From Sporosarcina sp. Marseille-Q4063 (GTDB taxonomy: Bacteria > Bacillota > Bacilli > Bacillales_A > Planococcaceae), in assembly GCF_018309085.1 (NCBI RefSeq), contig NZ_CP070502.1:2723001-2787000 (forward strand): a stretch of 64,000 bases of DNA, given 5' to 3'. A model generated the notes under the pieces. The model had not been told where the DNA came from. It worked only from the letters and a program-made list of their open reading frames with translations, and did not search any database. Shown here in pieces: positions 36,760 to 45,747 of the stretch (positions within the stretch are counted from its first letter, which is position 1; every line of letters begins with the position of its first letter). Position numbers and translations under genes: made by a program.

Positions 36760-37780
36760 TCGATTCCTCTCCTTTCAGCGTGGGTAATTTCACTTCAATA
36801 ATCGTACCTTGCGAAGGGACGGAGACGATTTTACAAGTCGCTCCAATTTCAATGGCACGTTCTTTTACGTTTTGTAAGCCATAAGAACCCGTCTTTTCAT
36901 CAACTTCCTGAAAACCGATGCCGTTATCTTGAACGCGAAAAATGGCAAGCCCATCTCGTTCCACTAAGAGAATATCAACTTCTGTTGCTTGTGCATGACG
37001 GAGTGTGTTGGACAAAGTCTCTTGAGCAATTCGGAATAGGTGATCTTCTGCCCCTTTGGAAAGATGAACTTCTTCTAAGCGGTAACGAATATCAAACAAT
37101 ACTTTCTCTTTCAATTCGACTAAGAGCTCTTCAAGTCCTTCTGCAAGAGACTTGTTTTTTAGTGCGGCCGGACGAAGATGGAGGAGTAGGGCCCTCATTT
37201 CCAATTGCGCTTGTTGAACCATTCGTTCAACCTGGTGAAGGGGTACTTTTGCTGCGGCATCTTCTTCGCCCTCCGTAATTGCTGACAAAAGCATAGAAGC
37301 GGCGAATAACTGTTGAGAGACAGAGTCATGTAATTCCCGCGCAAGTCGTTGGCGTTCTTGTACGACGCGTTCCTGAATGAGTTGGTCTTGCGTTTCAGCT
37401 CGTTCGTCCGTAATGCGTTGCAAGCTTTTTCGTTGCGAATGAATTAAATCTGAAACTGTTTCAATCGTCCGGTCCATACGAGGCGTGAATTTTTCTTTCG
37501 GATAGGTGTCTCCATCAGTAGCGAGTAAATTAGAGAGTCTCTCTTCGATGACTTTTTCTTTTGAGCGTTCCAAATTATGCGTCCAAATTGCAATGACCCA
37601 TCCAAGGAGGAGGGCGGTATTCAGTATCCACCAACCAATCGGAACAGCGGAAACGGTTAACTCATAAAATGCTCGCCAACTTTCTTTTAGTGGCAAGCCG
37701 ATAAGGAAATAAAGATAAAGTGCAGCAATCGTGATAAATAGGAATGTCAGGAAAAAACCACGCGCAATCACTTTTCTCAT
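36752..37780 (-). CDS. liaS: LiaS-like sensor histidine kinase
   Basis: A 342-residue NarL-type kinase with two N-terminal membrane helices joined by a very short loop, an intramembrane-sensing design, then a helical linker, the HisKA_3 box ELHDSVSQQLFA with the phosphorylated His, and an ATPase domain (DNGIGFQEV, GSYGLQNVKERA). It overlaps liaF by four bases and liaR by eight. GAGGTGA precedes ATG 37780. Confidence 0.93.
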   Translation of the reverse strand: MRKVIARGFFLTFLFITIAALYLYFLIGLPLKESWRAFYELTVSAVPIGWWILNTALLLGWVIAIWTHNLERSKEKVIEERLSNLLATDGDTYPKEKFTPRMDRTIETVSDLIHSQRKSLQRITDERAETQDQLIQERVVQERQRLARELHDSVSQQLFAASMLLSAITEGEEDAAAKVPLHQVERMVQQAQLEMRALLLHLRPAALKNKSLAEGLEELLVELKEKVLFDIRYRLEEVHLSKGAEDHLFRIAQETLSNTLRHAQATEVDILLVERDGLAIFRVQDNGIGFQEVDEKTGSYGLQNVKERAIEIGATCKIVSVPSQGTIIEVKLPTLKGEESID

Positions 37781-38481
37781 TTACGTGTCACCTCAACATC
37801 CCCAGCCCAAGTAGAAAGGGTAATAATAAGTTCTGGACTATTATCAATTGACTCAGAGTACCCATCTTTCATATGAAGAAACTCATTGACAAGCCTCTTT
37901 TTATGAACGCCAAAAAGTTTTGCTTCACCGAATAGAGTTGTGTAATGAACTCGAACGGGAATCTCATAGGGCAATTCGATTTTGATTTTCCCGATTCCTT
38001 GTCTGACGGAAATGAGGGAAGTTCCTTTCGGAAGAACCGTCTCCGTGACATCGATTGTAATATCGCCGAAGAAGCCTTGAATATGAACATCTTCCCATTC
38101 GTAAGATGAAAAGGGCGATGATTGGACTGAAAATAAATTATTTTTCCAAATTCCGTTCGGTGTTTCTTTTTTATATTCATGAAGAGGCCGCATAATTGTT
38201 TCTGCGGGAATGCCTTTCCATAATTTATAGAGGATATTAATGACTAAGATTAAGGCTAAAAGACGCAAACTCCATAAGGTAAATAAAGCAAGAACAATAA
38301 AGACAAATCCCGTAATGACTAGGAACTTAGATTGTTTTCGTATTCCGAAATAGAGAAGAAATGAACCGATAATCACAAAAGCGATACTGCCTGTGCGTAA
38401 AAAAACCGTTTCAAAAAGAACGAGGAGTAAAAATGCAAAGCCCCAAAACGTAATTTTGCTTGTATTAAATTGCTCTTTCAT
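37777..38481 (-). CDS. liaF: LiaF-like inhibitor of the Lia system
   Basis: A 234-residue membrane protein with about four helices in the first 90 residues and a C-terminal beta-helical domain of the LiaF type (VHIQGFFGDITIDVTETVLPKGTSLISV). LiaF holds LiaS inactive without stress. GAGGAGGATG lies before ATG 38481. It is separated from liaH by 560 bases that contain two dispersed repeats, so its promoter may lie between them. Confidence 0.92.
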   Translation of the reverse strand: MKEQFNTSKITFWGFAFLLLVLFETVFLRTGSIAFVIIGSFLLYFGIRKQSKFLVITGFVFIVLALFTLWSLRLLALILVINILYKLWKGIPAETIMRPLHEYKKETPNGIWKNNLFSVQSSPFSSYEWEDVHIQGFFGDITIDVTETVLPKGTSLISVRQGIGKIKIELPYEIPVRVHYTTLFGEAKLFGVHKKRLVNEFLHMKDGYSESIDNSPELIITLSTWAGDVEVTRK

Positions 38482-38568
38482 TTTACATCCTCCTCTGTGT
38501 GGTCTTGGTTGGGTGCTGAAGATGGAAAAAAGTGACTAAAAAGATGGAGAATAATTACTCTTTATCCC

Positions 38569-38693
38569 GTTGATTTCCGTTCCGGGCGGACGCTTTCCTG
38601 CGGGCATCACCTCAATCTCCTCGTCGCTACGCTCCTGCGGGGCTTTCGGTTGATGCTATTCCGCGGGAGTCGCCACCCTGCACTCCAATCAAC
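38569..38693. repeat. GC-rich dispersed repeat with GTTGATT terminal inverted repeats
   Basis: A 125-base element bounded by GTTGATT and AATCAAC and much richer in G+C than its surroundings. The stretch with GGGCGGACGCTTTCC and GCTCCTGCGGGGC is one I know as a common interspersed repeat of Bacillaceae and Planococcaceae genomes. Confidence 0.65.
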
Positions 38694-38880
38694 TAATTCA
38701 CTATAATAAGAAAGTTAATTATTTACCTTCTTTCTGATAAAGAAATTCATATTGACTGCAAGCCTGTTATAAGAAAAAACTTTGTTATACAGTTTTGATC
38801 TAGAAAAACATTATTTAAGATGTTACTAATAAATTTTACATTCTCTGTTATAAGAAACGTCAACAATTTACCAAAAATAA

Positions 38881-38985
38881 ACCAGCGAGGGCGCCTTACA
38901 AGTGGTAGCCGGAGCGATAAGACTGGCAGTGGTCTTCTGTCAGGCTTATCGCGGGAGGCATCCACCAGCGCCGAAGCGTGTTTAA
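38881..38985. repeat. GC-rich dispersed repeat with long hairpin
   Basis: About 105 bases. GCGATAAG...CTTATCGC forms a stem enclosing GGCAGTGGTC, and GGCGCC motifs flank it. The plan is similar to the element at 56175-56310. Confidence 0.5.
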
Positions 38986-39045
38986 TGAGAAACTCTCTAC
39001 TGCTACTTGTTCCTGTAAGAAAGATTCCTCTTTATACTTTACAGT

Positions 39046-39684
39046 TTACACAACTTCGACATTTTTTTCATCAGTTGTTTCAAGTGATTCAAGTCGGCGT
39101 TCCATTGATGATGTTTCGTATTCACGGTCAATTTTACCGCCAAGGCTTTCGATGTACTGATTCATCTCGGTTAATGACGACACTTTTTCATCTGCTGTCT
39201 CAGGTGAAATCACTTTGTCCATTTGATGATGAGCGCGTGTGACATTTTCTTTGCCCATTAATTGTAACTGACGGACTTTCATATCTTTAACTTTATGTTT
39301 CATTTCTTCAAATTTACGTTCTAAAGAAGTTAATTCGTCAGTAACATGAATGATTGTTTCTGTAAGATCATTCGCGCGCTTTTCGTAAGCAGTAACTTCC
39401 TGTTCAGCGAACGCGACTAAATCTTCTTCGCCGACAGATTGTGCGAGCTTAAGCTGTTTTCGACGTTTATCGACCATTGTTTCAGCTTCAGTTAATTCTT
39501 TTTGAAGTTCCGTTTTAAGTTTAAATTGACGTTCGAGCAACTTTCCGACTGAATTTGTTTGTTTTTCTGCTTCTCGAATGTACTGGTTAAGCATTGCAAT
39601 CGGGTTTTTATTTTCTTTCTTGTCAAAGGCATTATGTAAATCTGCCTGCACTGTGTATTTGAATCGGTTCCAAAGTGAATTCAT
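39046..39684 (-). CDS. liaH: LiaH/PspA-family phage-shock protein
   Basis: A 212-residue all-helical PspA/IM30 protein, the envelope-protective effector of the Lia response. The N-terminal amphipathic helix (SLWNRFKYTVQADLHNAF) is followed by long coiled coils over about residues 40-180. GAGGAGG precedes ATG 39684; the frame extends upstream without a site. It follows the liaI-like gene by 16 bases. Confidence 0.9.
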   Translation of the reverse strand: MNSLWNRFKYTVQADLHNAFDKKENKNPIAMLNQYIREAEKQTNSVGKLLERQFKLKTELQKELTEAETMVDKRRKQLKLAQSVGEEDLVAFAEQEVTAYEKRANDLTETIIHVTDELTSLERKFEEMKHKVKDMKVRQLQLMGKENVTRAHHQMDKVISPETADEKVSSLTEMNQYIESLGGKIDREYETSSMERRLESLETTDEKNVEVV

Positions 39685-39700
39685 GATAAATTCCTCCTCA

Positions 39701-40057
39701 TTATTTTGTGATTTCTTCCCACTGTCTTTCGAAATTAACGAAAGGGTCATTTATGGGGCCATGTTCGATGATGTTGTCATCTGCTGGTGTGCTATTCCAT
39801 TTGCGCCATACATATAACACACCGATAATCGCGATGATGCCGATAAACGCGGGCACATTTGAAATTGCTGTGATCAAGCCGATCAGAAGTACGCCTCCCC
39901 AGAATAACTTTGCGATTGTTGAGTCGCTTTTTCTGAAGTAGTGAAAACCTGCATAGGCGATTAGTGCTGACAAAGCGAGTGCTAATAATGAACCTAGATT
40001 TGCGACAGCGATAATTCCAGCGGTGATGCCGAGTAGTACAAGTCCGAATTTTTTCAT
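39701..40057 (-). CDS. liaI: LiaI-like small membrane protein
   Basis: A 118-residue membrane protein with about four short hydrophobic stretches and a polar C-terminus, encoded directly before liaH, as LiaI is in Bacillus, where it anchors LiaH at the membrane. Sequence similarity in such short proteins is weak, so the name rests mainly on position and topology. AAAGGAGG precedes ATG 40057. Confidence 0.75.
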   Translation of the reverse strand: MKKFGLVLLGITAGIIAVANLGSLLALALSALIAYAGFHYFRKSDSTIAKLFWGGVLLIGLITAISNVPAFIGIIAIIGVLYVWRKWNSTPADDNIIEHGPINDPFVNFERQWEEITK

Positions 40058-40157
40058 TTTCCTTGCCTCCTTTATTTGTATCTTAATCTTATACTGGAAT
40101 CGTGTTTGTCCCTACAGGCGCAAAGCGGATTTCCATCTAAGACCTAAGGCTGAATTA

Positions 40158-40186
40158 TTTATACTACGCTATGGAAATTGGACTAG
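40158..40186 (-). promoter_or_regulatory. Tentative liaIH promoter
   Basis: On the minus strand TATAAA (40158-40163) lies 17 bases after CTAGTC (40181-40186). The -35 is poor, as expected for an activator-dependent promoter, and the TAGTCC there resembles a half LiaR site. Low certainty. Confidence 0.3.
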
Positions 40187-40370
40187 CTTTCATGTAAACT
40201 ATAATTGAAGGAAGAGTCAATTAATTTAGATAACTGTTGAGTTGATTGATACAAAGGAAGGGGGACAGGCGCATATAAATAGGAAGAATTGCATATAATC
40301 ATTCGGTATCGATGTTGGAAAGGCGAACGTACTTAATAATCTATTACCCATAAAAGGAGCTGGATTTAGT

Positions 40371-41993
40371 ATGATGCAAACACCGCTTTTATTATCGTCA
40401 TTTGTCAAACGAGCAGAACAGTTCTTTCCGGACAAGTTAATTATTTCTCGGACAGGCGAAGATAAGATCCACCGTATCCCGTATAGTGAATTTGCAAAAC
40501 GAACGCGCAAACTCGCCGATGCACTGACAAAACTCGGTATGAAGCACGGAACGAAAGTCGGCTCATTTGGTTGGAATCACCATCGCCATTTGGAGGCTTA
40601 TTTTGGCGTTCCGTGTACCGGTGCGATCCTTCATATGATTAATATACGACTGTCACCAGAACATATCGCTTATGTTATCAACCATGCCGAAGATGAAATT
40701 CTGCTTGTTGACGATAATTTATTTCCGCATCTCCAACAGCTTGCGCCTATGTTAAAAACAGTCAAGCATTATGTCATCATGGGCGACAGTAAAGATATAC
40801 CTGAAACGACGCTCGAAAATGTTCATTCCTATGAAGCGCTGCTTGATGCAGCTTCCGATACATTTGAATTTCCAGAGGATTTAGATGAAAACACGCCTGC
40901 GGGAATGTGTTATACATCCGCGACAACGGGGAATCCGAAAGGCGTTGTATATACGCATCGAGGCCTCGTGTTACACAGTTATGCACTAGGTTTATCTGAT
41001 GCGATGGGCATGTCCGAGCGTGATGTTACATTGGCAATTGTTCCGATGTTCCATGCAAATGCATGGGGGATGCCATTCGCCGCCGTGTTCTTTGGAACGT
41101 CACAAGTACTACCGGGACCAGGATTTAATCCGGCTTTAATTCTTGATCTTATCGAAAAAGAAAAAGTAACGATTACCGCGGGTGTCCCGACGATTTGGTT
41201 GGCAGTATTAAACGAACTTGAAAAGAATCCGCGAGATATATCATCGCTACGTGCGATTGTCAGCGGTGGTTCAGCTTCACCGAAAGGGCTAATCCGTGCT
41301 TTCGAAGAAAAGTATAAAGTGCCATTCATTGTCGGCTACGGATTAACCGAAACTTCGCCACTTGTCAGTTTGTCTGTATTTACATCTAAAATGGAAAACT
41401 ATTCAATGGAAGAAAAAATCAATATACGCGCGCTCCAAGGGTTGACCATGCCTGGACTCGAGGTTCGCATTGTCAATGAAGACGGGGAAGTGCCCTGGGA
41501 CGGGAAAACGATGGGCGAATTAACCATTAAAGGTCCTTGGATTGCAAGTGAATATTATAAAGATGAACGTACGACGGACGCATTTAAAGACGGATGGCTA
41601 TATACGGGAGACATTGCGATCATGACGGAAGACGGCTATCTGAAATTGATGGATAGAACCGCAGATTTAATTAAAAGCGGCGGGGAGTGGATCTCGTCCG
41701 TTGATCTTGAAAATGCATTAATGACACATGACGCTGTATTTGAAGCGGCGGTAATCGCCATCCCGCATGAGAAGTGGTTGGAACGTCCACTCGCTTGCGT
41801 TGTGTTGCACGAAGGACAAACCGCTGATGAAGAAATGAAGGAAAAATTGTTGTCTTATATGGAAGGGCAATTTGCGAAATGGTGGGTTCCGGACGATGTC
41901 GTGTTTTTGGATGAGATTCCAAAAACATCTGTCGGTAAGTTTTTAAAAATGGCACTTAGAAAAGAACTGACAGAGAACGTCGAACAAGTTTAA
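40371..41993 (+). CDS. Long/medium-chain fatty-acyl-CoA synthetase
   Basis: A 540-residue adenylate-forming enzyme. The AMP-binding motif YTSATTGNPKGVVYTHRG is near residue 180, GYGLTETSP near 322, the hinge YTGDIAIM and the catalytic C-terminal Lys in PKTSVGKFLK. It activates a carboxylic, most likely fatty, acid to its CoA ester. AAAGGAG precedes ATG 40371. The upstream 310 bases hold only the promoters of this gene and the liaI unit. Confidence 0.9.
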   Translation: MMQTPLLLSSFVKRAEQFFPDKLIISRTGEDKIHRIPYSEFAKRTRKLADALTKLGMKHGTKVGSFGWNHHRHLEAYFGVPCTGAILHMINIRLSPEHIAYVINHAEDEILLVDDNLFPHLQQLAPMLKTVKHYVIMGDSKDIPETTLENVHSYEALLDAASDTFEFPEDLDENTPAGMCYTSATTGNPKGVVYTHRGLVLHSYALGLSDAMGMSERDVTLAIVPMFHANAWGMPFAAVFFGTSQVLPGPGFNPALILDLIEKEKVTITAGVPTIWLAVLNELEKNPRDISSLRAIVSGGSASPKGLIRAFEEKYKVPFIVGYGLTETSPLVSLSVFTSKMENYSMEEKINIRALQGLTMPGLEVRIVNEDGEVPWDGKTMGELTIKGPWIASEYYKDERTTDAFKDGWLYTGDIAIMTEDGYLKLMDRTADLIKSGGEWISSVDLENALMTHDAVFEAAVIAIPHEKWLERPLACVVLHEGQTADEEMKEKLLSYMEGQFAKWWVPDDVVFLDEIPKTSVGKFLKMALRKELTENVEQV

Positions 41994-41996
41994 TAG

Positions 41997-42034
41997 AAAA
42001 GCCATCCTTTATCTTGGATGGCTTTTCCCTTTTA
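41997..42034 (+). terminator. Terminator of the acyl-CoA synthetase gene
   Basis: AAAAGCCATCC with its complement and a T-rich tail. Confidence 0.85.
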
Positions 42035-42401
42035 TAGGAGTAAAAATTATTTAGTTATTTGGATCACTTGTAATTTTACGTGGGAAGGATTGGAGTGCAT
42101 CCTTCTTTGTTCATATTTTGTGGAGAACTTTACGGTTTTTATCGAATGGCGTCGAATGTTCAGAATTTATCCACAAAATCGAAAAATTGTCCACCGAAAT
42201 TGAGGATATCTTTTATAAGTCGCTAGATATGCACATGTTGATAAAGTATTTGGGTGTAATAAGCTGTCATGACGTTTCATCATTTCACATAAACTGTTCA
42301 TGAGAAGGAACATTTTCAAGAATGGAACGTCCAGTTTAGGTGAATTTCAATTTGCACGGCAGTACTTATTTTAGTAGACTTGGTATCGGCGGGGATGAAG
42401 C
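42035..42401. other. Intergenic region before the DedA gene
   Basis: About 370 bases with no convincing gene or structure; it should contain the promoter of the dedA-uppP pair. Confidence 0.35.
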
Positions 42402-43013
42402 ATGGAAAATTGGATTACTGAATTTATGAGCGAGTTTGGCTATATTGGTGTATTATTGTTAATTATGCTTGAAAATATTTTTCCACCCATCCCATCAGAA
42501 GTGATTTTGACTTTTGGCGGTTTTATGACGACGTTTTCGAATATGACACCACTCGGCGTTATTATTGCTGCAACGATCGGATCTGTAATTGGAGCGATGA
42601 TTTTATATAGCATAGGTCTTCTTATTGATGTTAGTCGTTTAGAAAAAATCGTCGATCGATGGGGACACCTATTACGGTTGACAAGGAAAGACATTCATAA
42701 AGCGGACGCGTGGTTTGATAAATATGGTCCGTGGACTGTATTTTTTTGCCGGTTAGTTCCACTTATTCGGAGCCTAATTTCAGTTCCGGCAGGCATGTCC
42801 AATATGAACTTTCCACTATTCATATTATTAACGACGCTTGGTAGTTTACTGTGGAACGGGATTCTCGTTTCAGTCGGTGTCGCGGTCGGAGACAATTGGG
42901 AATCGATTGTTTATTATATGGATATTTATTCGAACATTGCGTATGTACTAATCGGAATGAGCGGAGTCGCGGCGACTATTTGGTATATTCGCTTCCGCAG
43001 AAAGAGGGCTTAG
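42402..43013 (+). CDS. DedA-family membrane protein
   Basis: A 203-residue DedA/SNARE-associated protein with about five helices. Hallmarks are ENIFPPIPSEVILTFGGF and the GPWTVFFCRLVPLIRSLISVPAGMSNM region with its conserved arginines. DedA proteins such as UptA of Bacillus subtilis return undecaprenyl phosphate across the membrane. The next gene, seven bases later, encodes undecaprenyl diphosphatase, which fits that role well. GGGGATG precedes ATG 42402. Confidence 0.92.
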   Translation: MENWITEFMSEFGYIGVLLLIMLENIFPPIPSEVILTFGGFMTTFSNMTPLGVIIAATIGSVIGAMILYSIGLLIDVSRLEKIVDRWGHLLRLTRKDIHKADAWFDKYGPWTVFFCRLVPLIRSLISVPAGMSNMNFPLFILLTTLGSLLWNGILVSVGVAVGDNWESIVYYMDIYSNIAYVLIGMSGVAATIWYIRFRRKRA

Positions 43014-43020
43014 GTGACTT

Positions 43021-43848
43021 ATGGACTTTTTTGAATTAATAAAAGCACTTATTTTAGGATTTGTAGAAGGTATGACAGAATTTGCGCCGGTCTCTTCAAC
43101 GGGGCACTTAATCATTGTCGATGATATGTGGTTGAAATCTCAAGAGTTTCTTGGGAAGTATCCTGCGAATACATTTAAAATTGTTATTCAGTTAGGATCG
43201 ATACTGGCAGTCGTCGTCGTTTTTTGGAAACGTTTATTCAGTTTGGTTGGACTTTATAAAATTGATGGAAAGAAAATGAATAATCGGTTCAATTTAATGC
43301 ATGTAATTGTCGGGATGTTGCCTGCAGTTATTCTTGGTTTTGCATTTAAAGATTTAATCGACGATTATTTATTCAGAGTTGAAACGGTCATTGCAGCGCT
43401 TGTCGTAGGTGCAATTCTTATGATTGGTGCAGATAAGCTCGGACCGAAAAATCCAAAAGTGAAAACATTGGATCAAATTAGTTACCGACAAGCATTTACG
43501 GTGGGGCTTGTTCAATGTTTTTCATTGTGGCCAGGATTTTCCCGTTCAGGCGCGACAATTTCAGGTGGTGTTTTATTCGGCATGAACCACCGGACAGCCG
43601 CGGATTTTACATTCATCATGGCAGTTCCGATTATGATGGGGGCAAGTCTCGTTTCGGTTTTAAAGAACTGGGAACATATGGAGATGAATTATTTATCGTT
43701 TTATATAGTCGGTTTCGTAAGTGCATTTGTATTCGCGCTCATTTCGATTCGTTTCTTCTTGAAATTAATTTCGAAAGTGAAACTCATGCCATTCGCGATT
43801 TATAGACTTATTCTAGCAGCGATACTAGCGATTATCGTCTTCACATAA
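43021..43848 (+). CDS. uppP: Undecaprenyl-diphosphatase
   Basis: A 275-residue BacA-type membrane phosphatase with about eight helices. The two active-site regions GFVEGMTEFAPVSSTGHLI (near residue 13) and LWPGFSRSGATISGG (near 170) are complete. It dephosphorylates undecaprenyl diphosphate so that the carrier can be reused in peptidoglycan and teichoic acid synthesis; overexpression is known to raise bacitracin resistance. It is coupled to the DedA gene. Confidence 0.95.
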   Translation: MDFFELIKALILGFVEGMTEFAPVSSTGHLIIVDDMWLKSQEFLGKYPANTFKIVIQLGSILAVVVVFWKRLFSLVGLYKIDGKKMNNRFNLMHVIVGMLPAVILGFAFKDLIDDYLFRVETVIAALVVGAILMIGADKLGPKNPKVKTLDQISYRQAFTVGLVQCFSLWPGFSRSGATISGGVLFGMNHRTAADFTFIMAVPIMMGASLVSVLKNWEHMEMNYLSFYIVGFVSAFVFALISIRFFLKLISKVKLMPFAIYRLILAAILAIIVFT

Positions 43849-43888
43849 AAAATGACCTGTGCGTATGAATATGCACGGGTCATTTTTT
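43847..43888. terminator. Bidirectional terminator uppP/mntA
   Basis: AAAAAATGACC pairs with GGTCATTTTTT with an inner GTGC/GCAC stem. Confidence 0.85.
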
Positions 43889-43893
43889 AATTG

Positions 43894-44841
43894 TTATCGA
43901 ACTTTGCTTAATTCTTCATGGATCAATTTCATATTGTATTCCAAGTATTTTACATACGTATCAATTTCATCGCCCGGGTTTCCGATTTCATCAGAATAGA
44001 TTGGTTTCTCGGCTATCGGAACACCGCTTTCCTTAGAGACGGTTTCCATTGGACGCGTGTCGACATTGGATTCTACAAACAGAACTGGCACCTTATTTTC
44101 TTGGATATAGTGCACGAGGTCTTTGATTTGTTTCGGAGAACCATTTTCTTCTGTATCCACTTCCCAGATGAATGCTTCTCTTAAACCGTAGCGATCATTC
44201 AAGTATTGGAAAGCACGTTCACTTGTAACAAGGACGCGATTTTCTTCTGGGATGCTTTGAATGCGCGCTTCAAATTCTTTATCAAGATCTTTTAGCCGCT
44301 CGACATACGCATCACCTTGTTCTTTAATCTTATCGCCTTTAGTGGGGTGCTTTGCCATTAAAGCATCACGCATATCTTCCGCCATCTTGACACCCACAGC
44401 CGGGTCGATGAACGAATGAGGGTTAACTTCTTCTTCGCCATTACCGCCGGACAAGTATCTCGGTTCCACTCGTTCCGTCATACTATAAATGTTTTCATCC
44501 TTCTGACTCACGGCGTCCATCATTTTCATGAACCAGCCATTTTCCCCGCCTTCAAGATTTAATCCGTTATAGAAAAGGATATCCGCATCAGTAGCTGCTT
44601 TGATATCGTTCGGCAAAGGTTCATATTCATGGGGATCTGTTCCGCTCGGTACTAGGTTATACACCTCCACGAAATCGCCGCCGATTTCTCTTGCCATATC
44701 GGCGATAATTGTAAAGGATGTAACGACTTTCAACTTCCCATTTGTCTCTGTTTCTTCATTGCCGCCGTCATTGTTTCCACATGCTGCTAGTGTAAATACA
44801 GCAAGGAAAGACAGGGCGAGCAATTTCATTAAACTTTTCAT
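43894..44841 (-). CDS. Manganese/zinc ABC transporter substrate-binding lipoprotein (MntA-like)
   Basis: A 315-residue TroA-type binding protein with lipobox LAAC (Cys21). Counting gives His71 (DPHEYEP), His142 (NPHSFIDP), Glu208 (TSERAF) and Asp283 (YSDEIG) as metal ligands; the His-His-Glu-Asp set is typical of manganese-type proteins such as PsaA/MntC, and there is no His-rich loop as in ZnuA. It is the last gene of an ATPase-permease-binding protein operon. Confidence 0.92.
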   Translation of the reverse strand: MKSLMKLLALSFLAVFTLAACGNNDGGNEETETNGKLKVVTSFTIIADMAREIGGDFVEVYNLVPSGTDPHEYEPLPNDIKAATDADILFYNGLNLEGGENGWFMKMMDAVSQKDENIYSMTERVEPRYLSGGNGEEEVNPHSFIDPAVGVKMAEDMRDALMAKHPTKGDKIKEQGDAYVERLKDLDKEFEARIQSIPEENRVLVTSERAFQYLNDRYGLREAFIWEVDTEENGSPKQIKDLVHYIQENKVPVLFVESNVDTRPMETVSKESGVPIAEKPIYSDEIGNPGDEIDTYVKYLEYNMKLIHEELSKVR

Positions 44842-44874
44842 GTGACTGATTCTACTCCTCTGTATTTTATTATG

Positions 44875-45747
44875 CTAAATTCCATTCTTAGCTGTTGCTT
44901 CTTTGCGTTTTCCTAGCAGTCGAATCTTTTTAGACACGATGCCTTGTTTCGGTGCGAATAAAAAGGCGATCAAGAATAACGAAGTTGTGGCAAGAGCAAT
45001 TACGGGCCCGGACGGTAAATTGTACAAGAAGCTAAAGTAAAGACCAATAACAGAAGATAATGCTCCGAAGAACGCGGCCAAAACGACCATGACCGATAAT
45101 CTGTTTGTAAGAAGATAGGCTGTTGAAGCAGGCGTGATCAACATTGAAACAACCAAGATGACGCCGACTGTTTGTAACGAAGCCACCGTGACTAGCGTGA
45201 GCAAAAACATAATTGTATAGTGAATCATGCGCGTTTTCAAACCGTACGCGGCAGCCATAGTCTCATCAAAACTAGAGACAAGCAATTCTTTAAAGAATAA
45301 GACGACAACCAAAATAACAAATGCGCCTATAATCAGGGTCAACCACATATCTGACGAACGAACCGACAAAACATTTCCAAATAGAATTTGCGTCAAGTCA
45401 GTCGCGCTGCCGGCTCGCGTAATCAAAATGATTCCAAGCGCAAAAAACGCCGAGAATACCAATCCAATTGCCGCATCGTTTTTAATACGGCTGTTTTGCG
45501 AGATGGCTCCGATTCCGAATGCTGTCAAAATACCGGTCGCCACAGCCCCGTAGAAAAAGTTGATGCCGAGCATGTAGGAAATTGCAACACCTGGCAGAAC
45601 TGCATGTGAAATGGCGTCACCCATTAATGCCATACCACGCAGGACGATGAAGCAGCCGATGACCCCGCATATGATGCCAACCATGATTGACGTGGCAAAT
45701 GCTTTTTGCAAAAAGCCGTAGGTCATTAGATCATGTATAAAATCCAT
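44875..45747 (-). CDS. Metal ABC transporter permease (MntC/D-like)
   Basis: A 290-residue ABC-3 family permease with about eight helices (MALMGDAISHAVLPGVA and VVSMLITPASTAYLL are family stretches). Its ATG shares an A with the stop codon of the ATPase gene, so the two are coupled. It probably imports manganese as a homodimer, because no second permease gene is present in the operon. Confidence 0.92.
   Translation of the reverse strand: MDFIHDLMTYGFLQKAFATSIMVGIICGVIGCFIVLRGMALMGDAISHAVLPGVAISYMLGINFFYGAVATGILTAFGIGAISQNSRIKNDAAIGLVFSAFFALGIILITRAGSATDLTQILFGNVLSVRSSDMWLTLIIGAFVILVVVLFFKELLVSSFDETMAAAYGLKTRMIHYTIMFLLTLVTVASLQTVGVILVVSMLITPASTAYLLTNRLSVMVVLAAFFGALSSVIGLYFSFLYNLPSGPVIALATTSLFLIAFLFAPKQGIVSKKIRLLGKRKEATAKNGI

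Larger units (their letters stand above)
38482..39045. other. Gap between liaH and liaF filled by dispersed repeats
   Basis: About 560 bases holding two GC-rich repeat elements (38569-38693 and 38881-38985). No gene: the liaG gene found here in Bacillus subtilis is absent. Confidence 0.5.
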
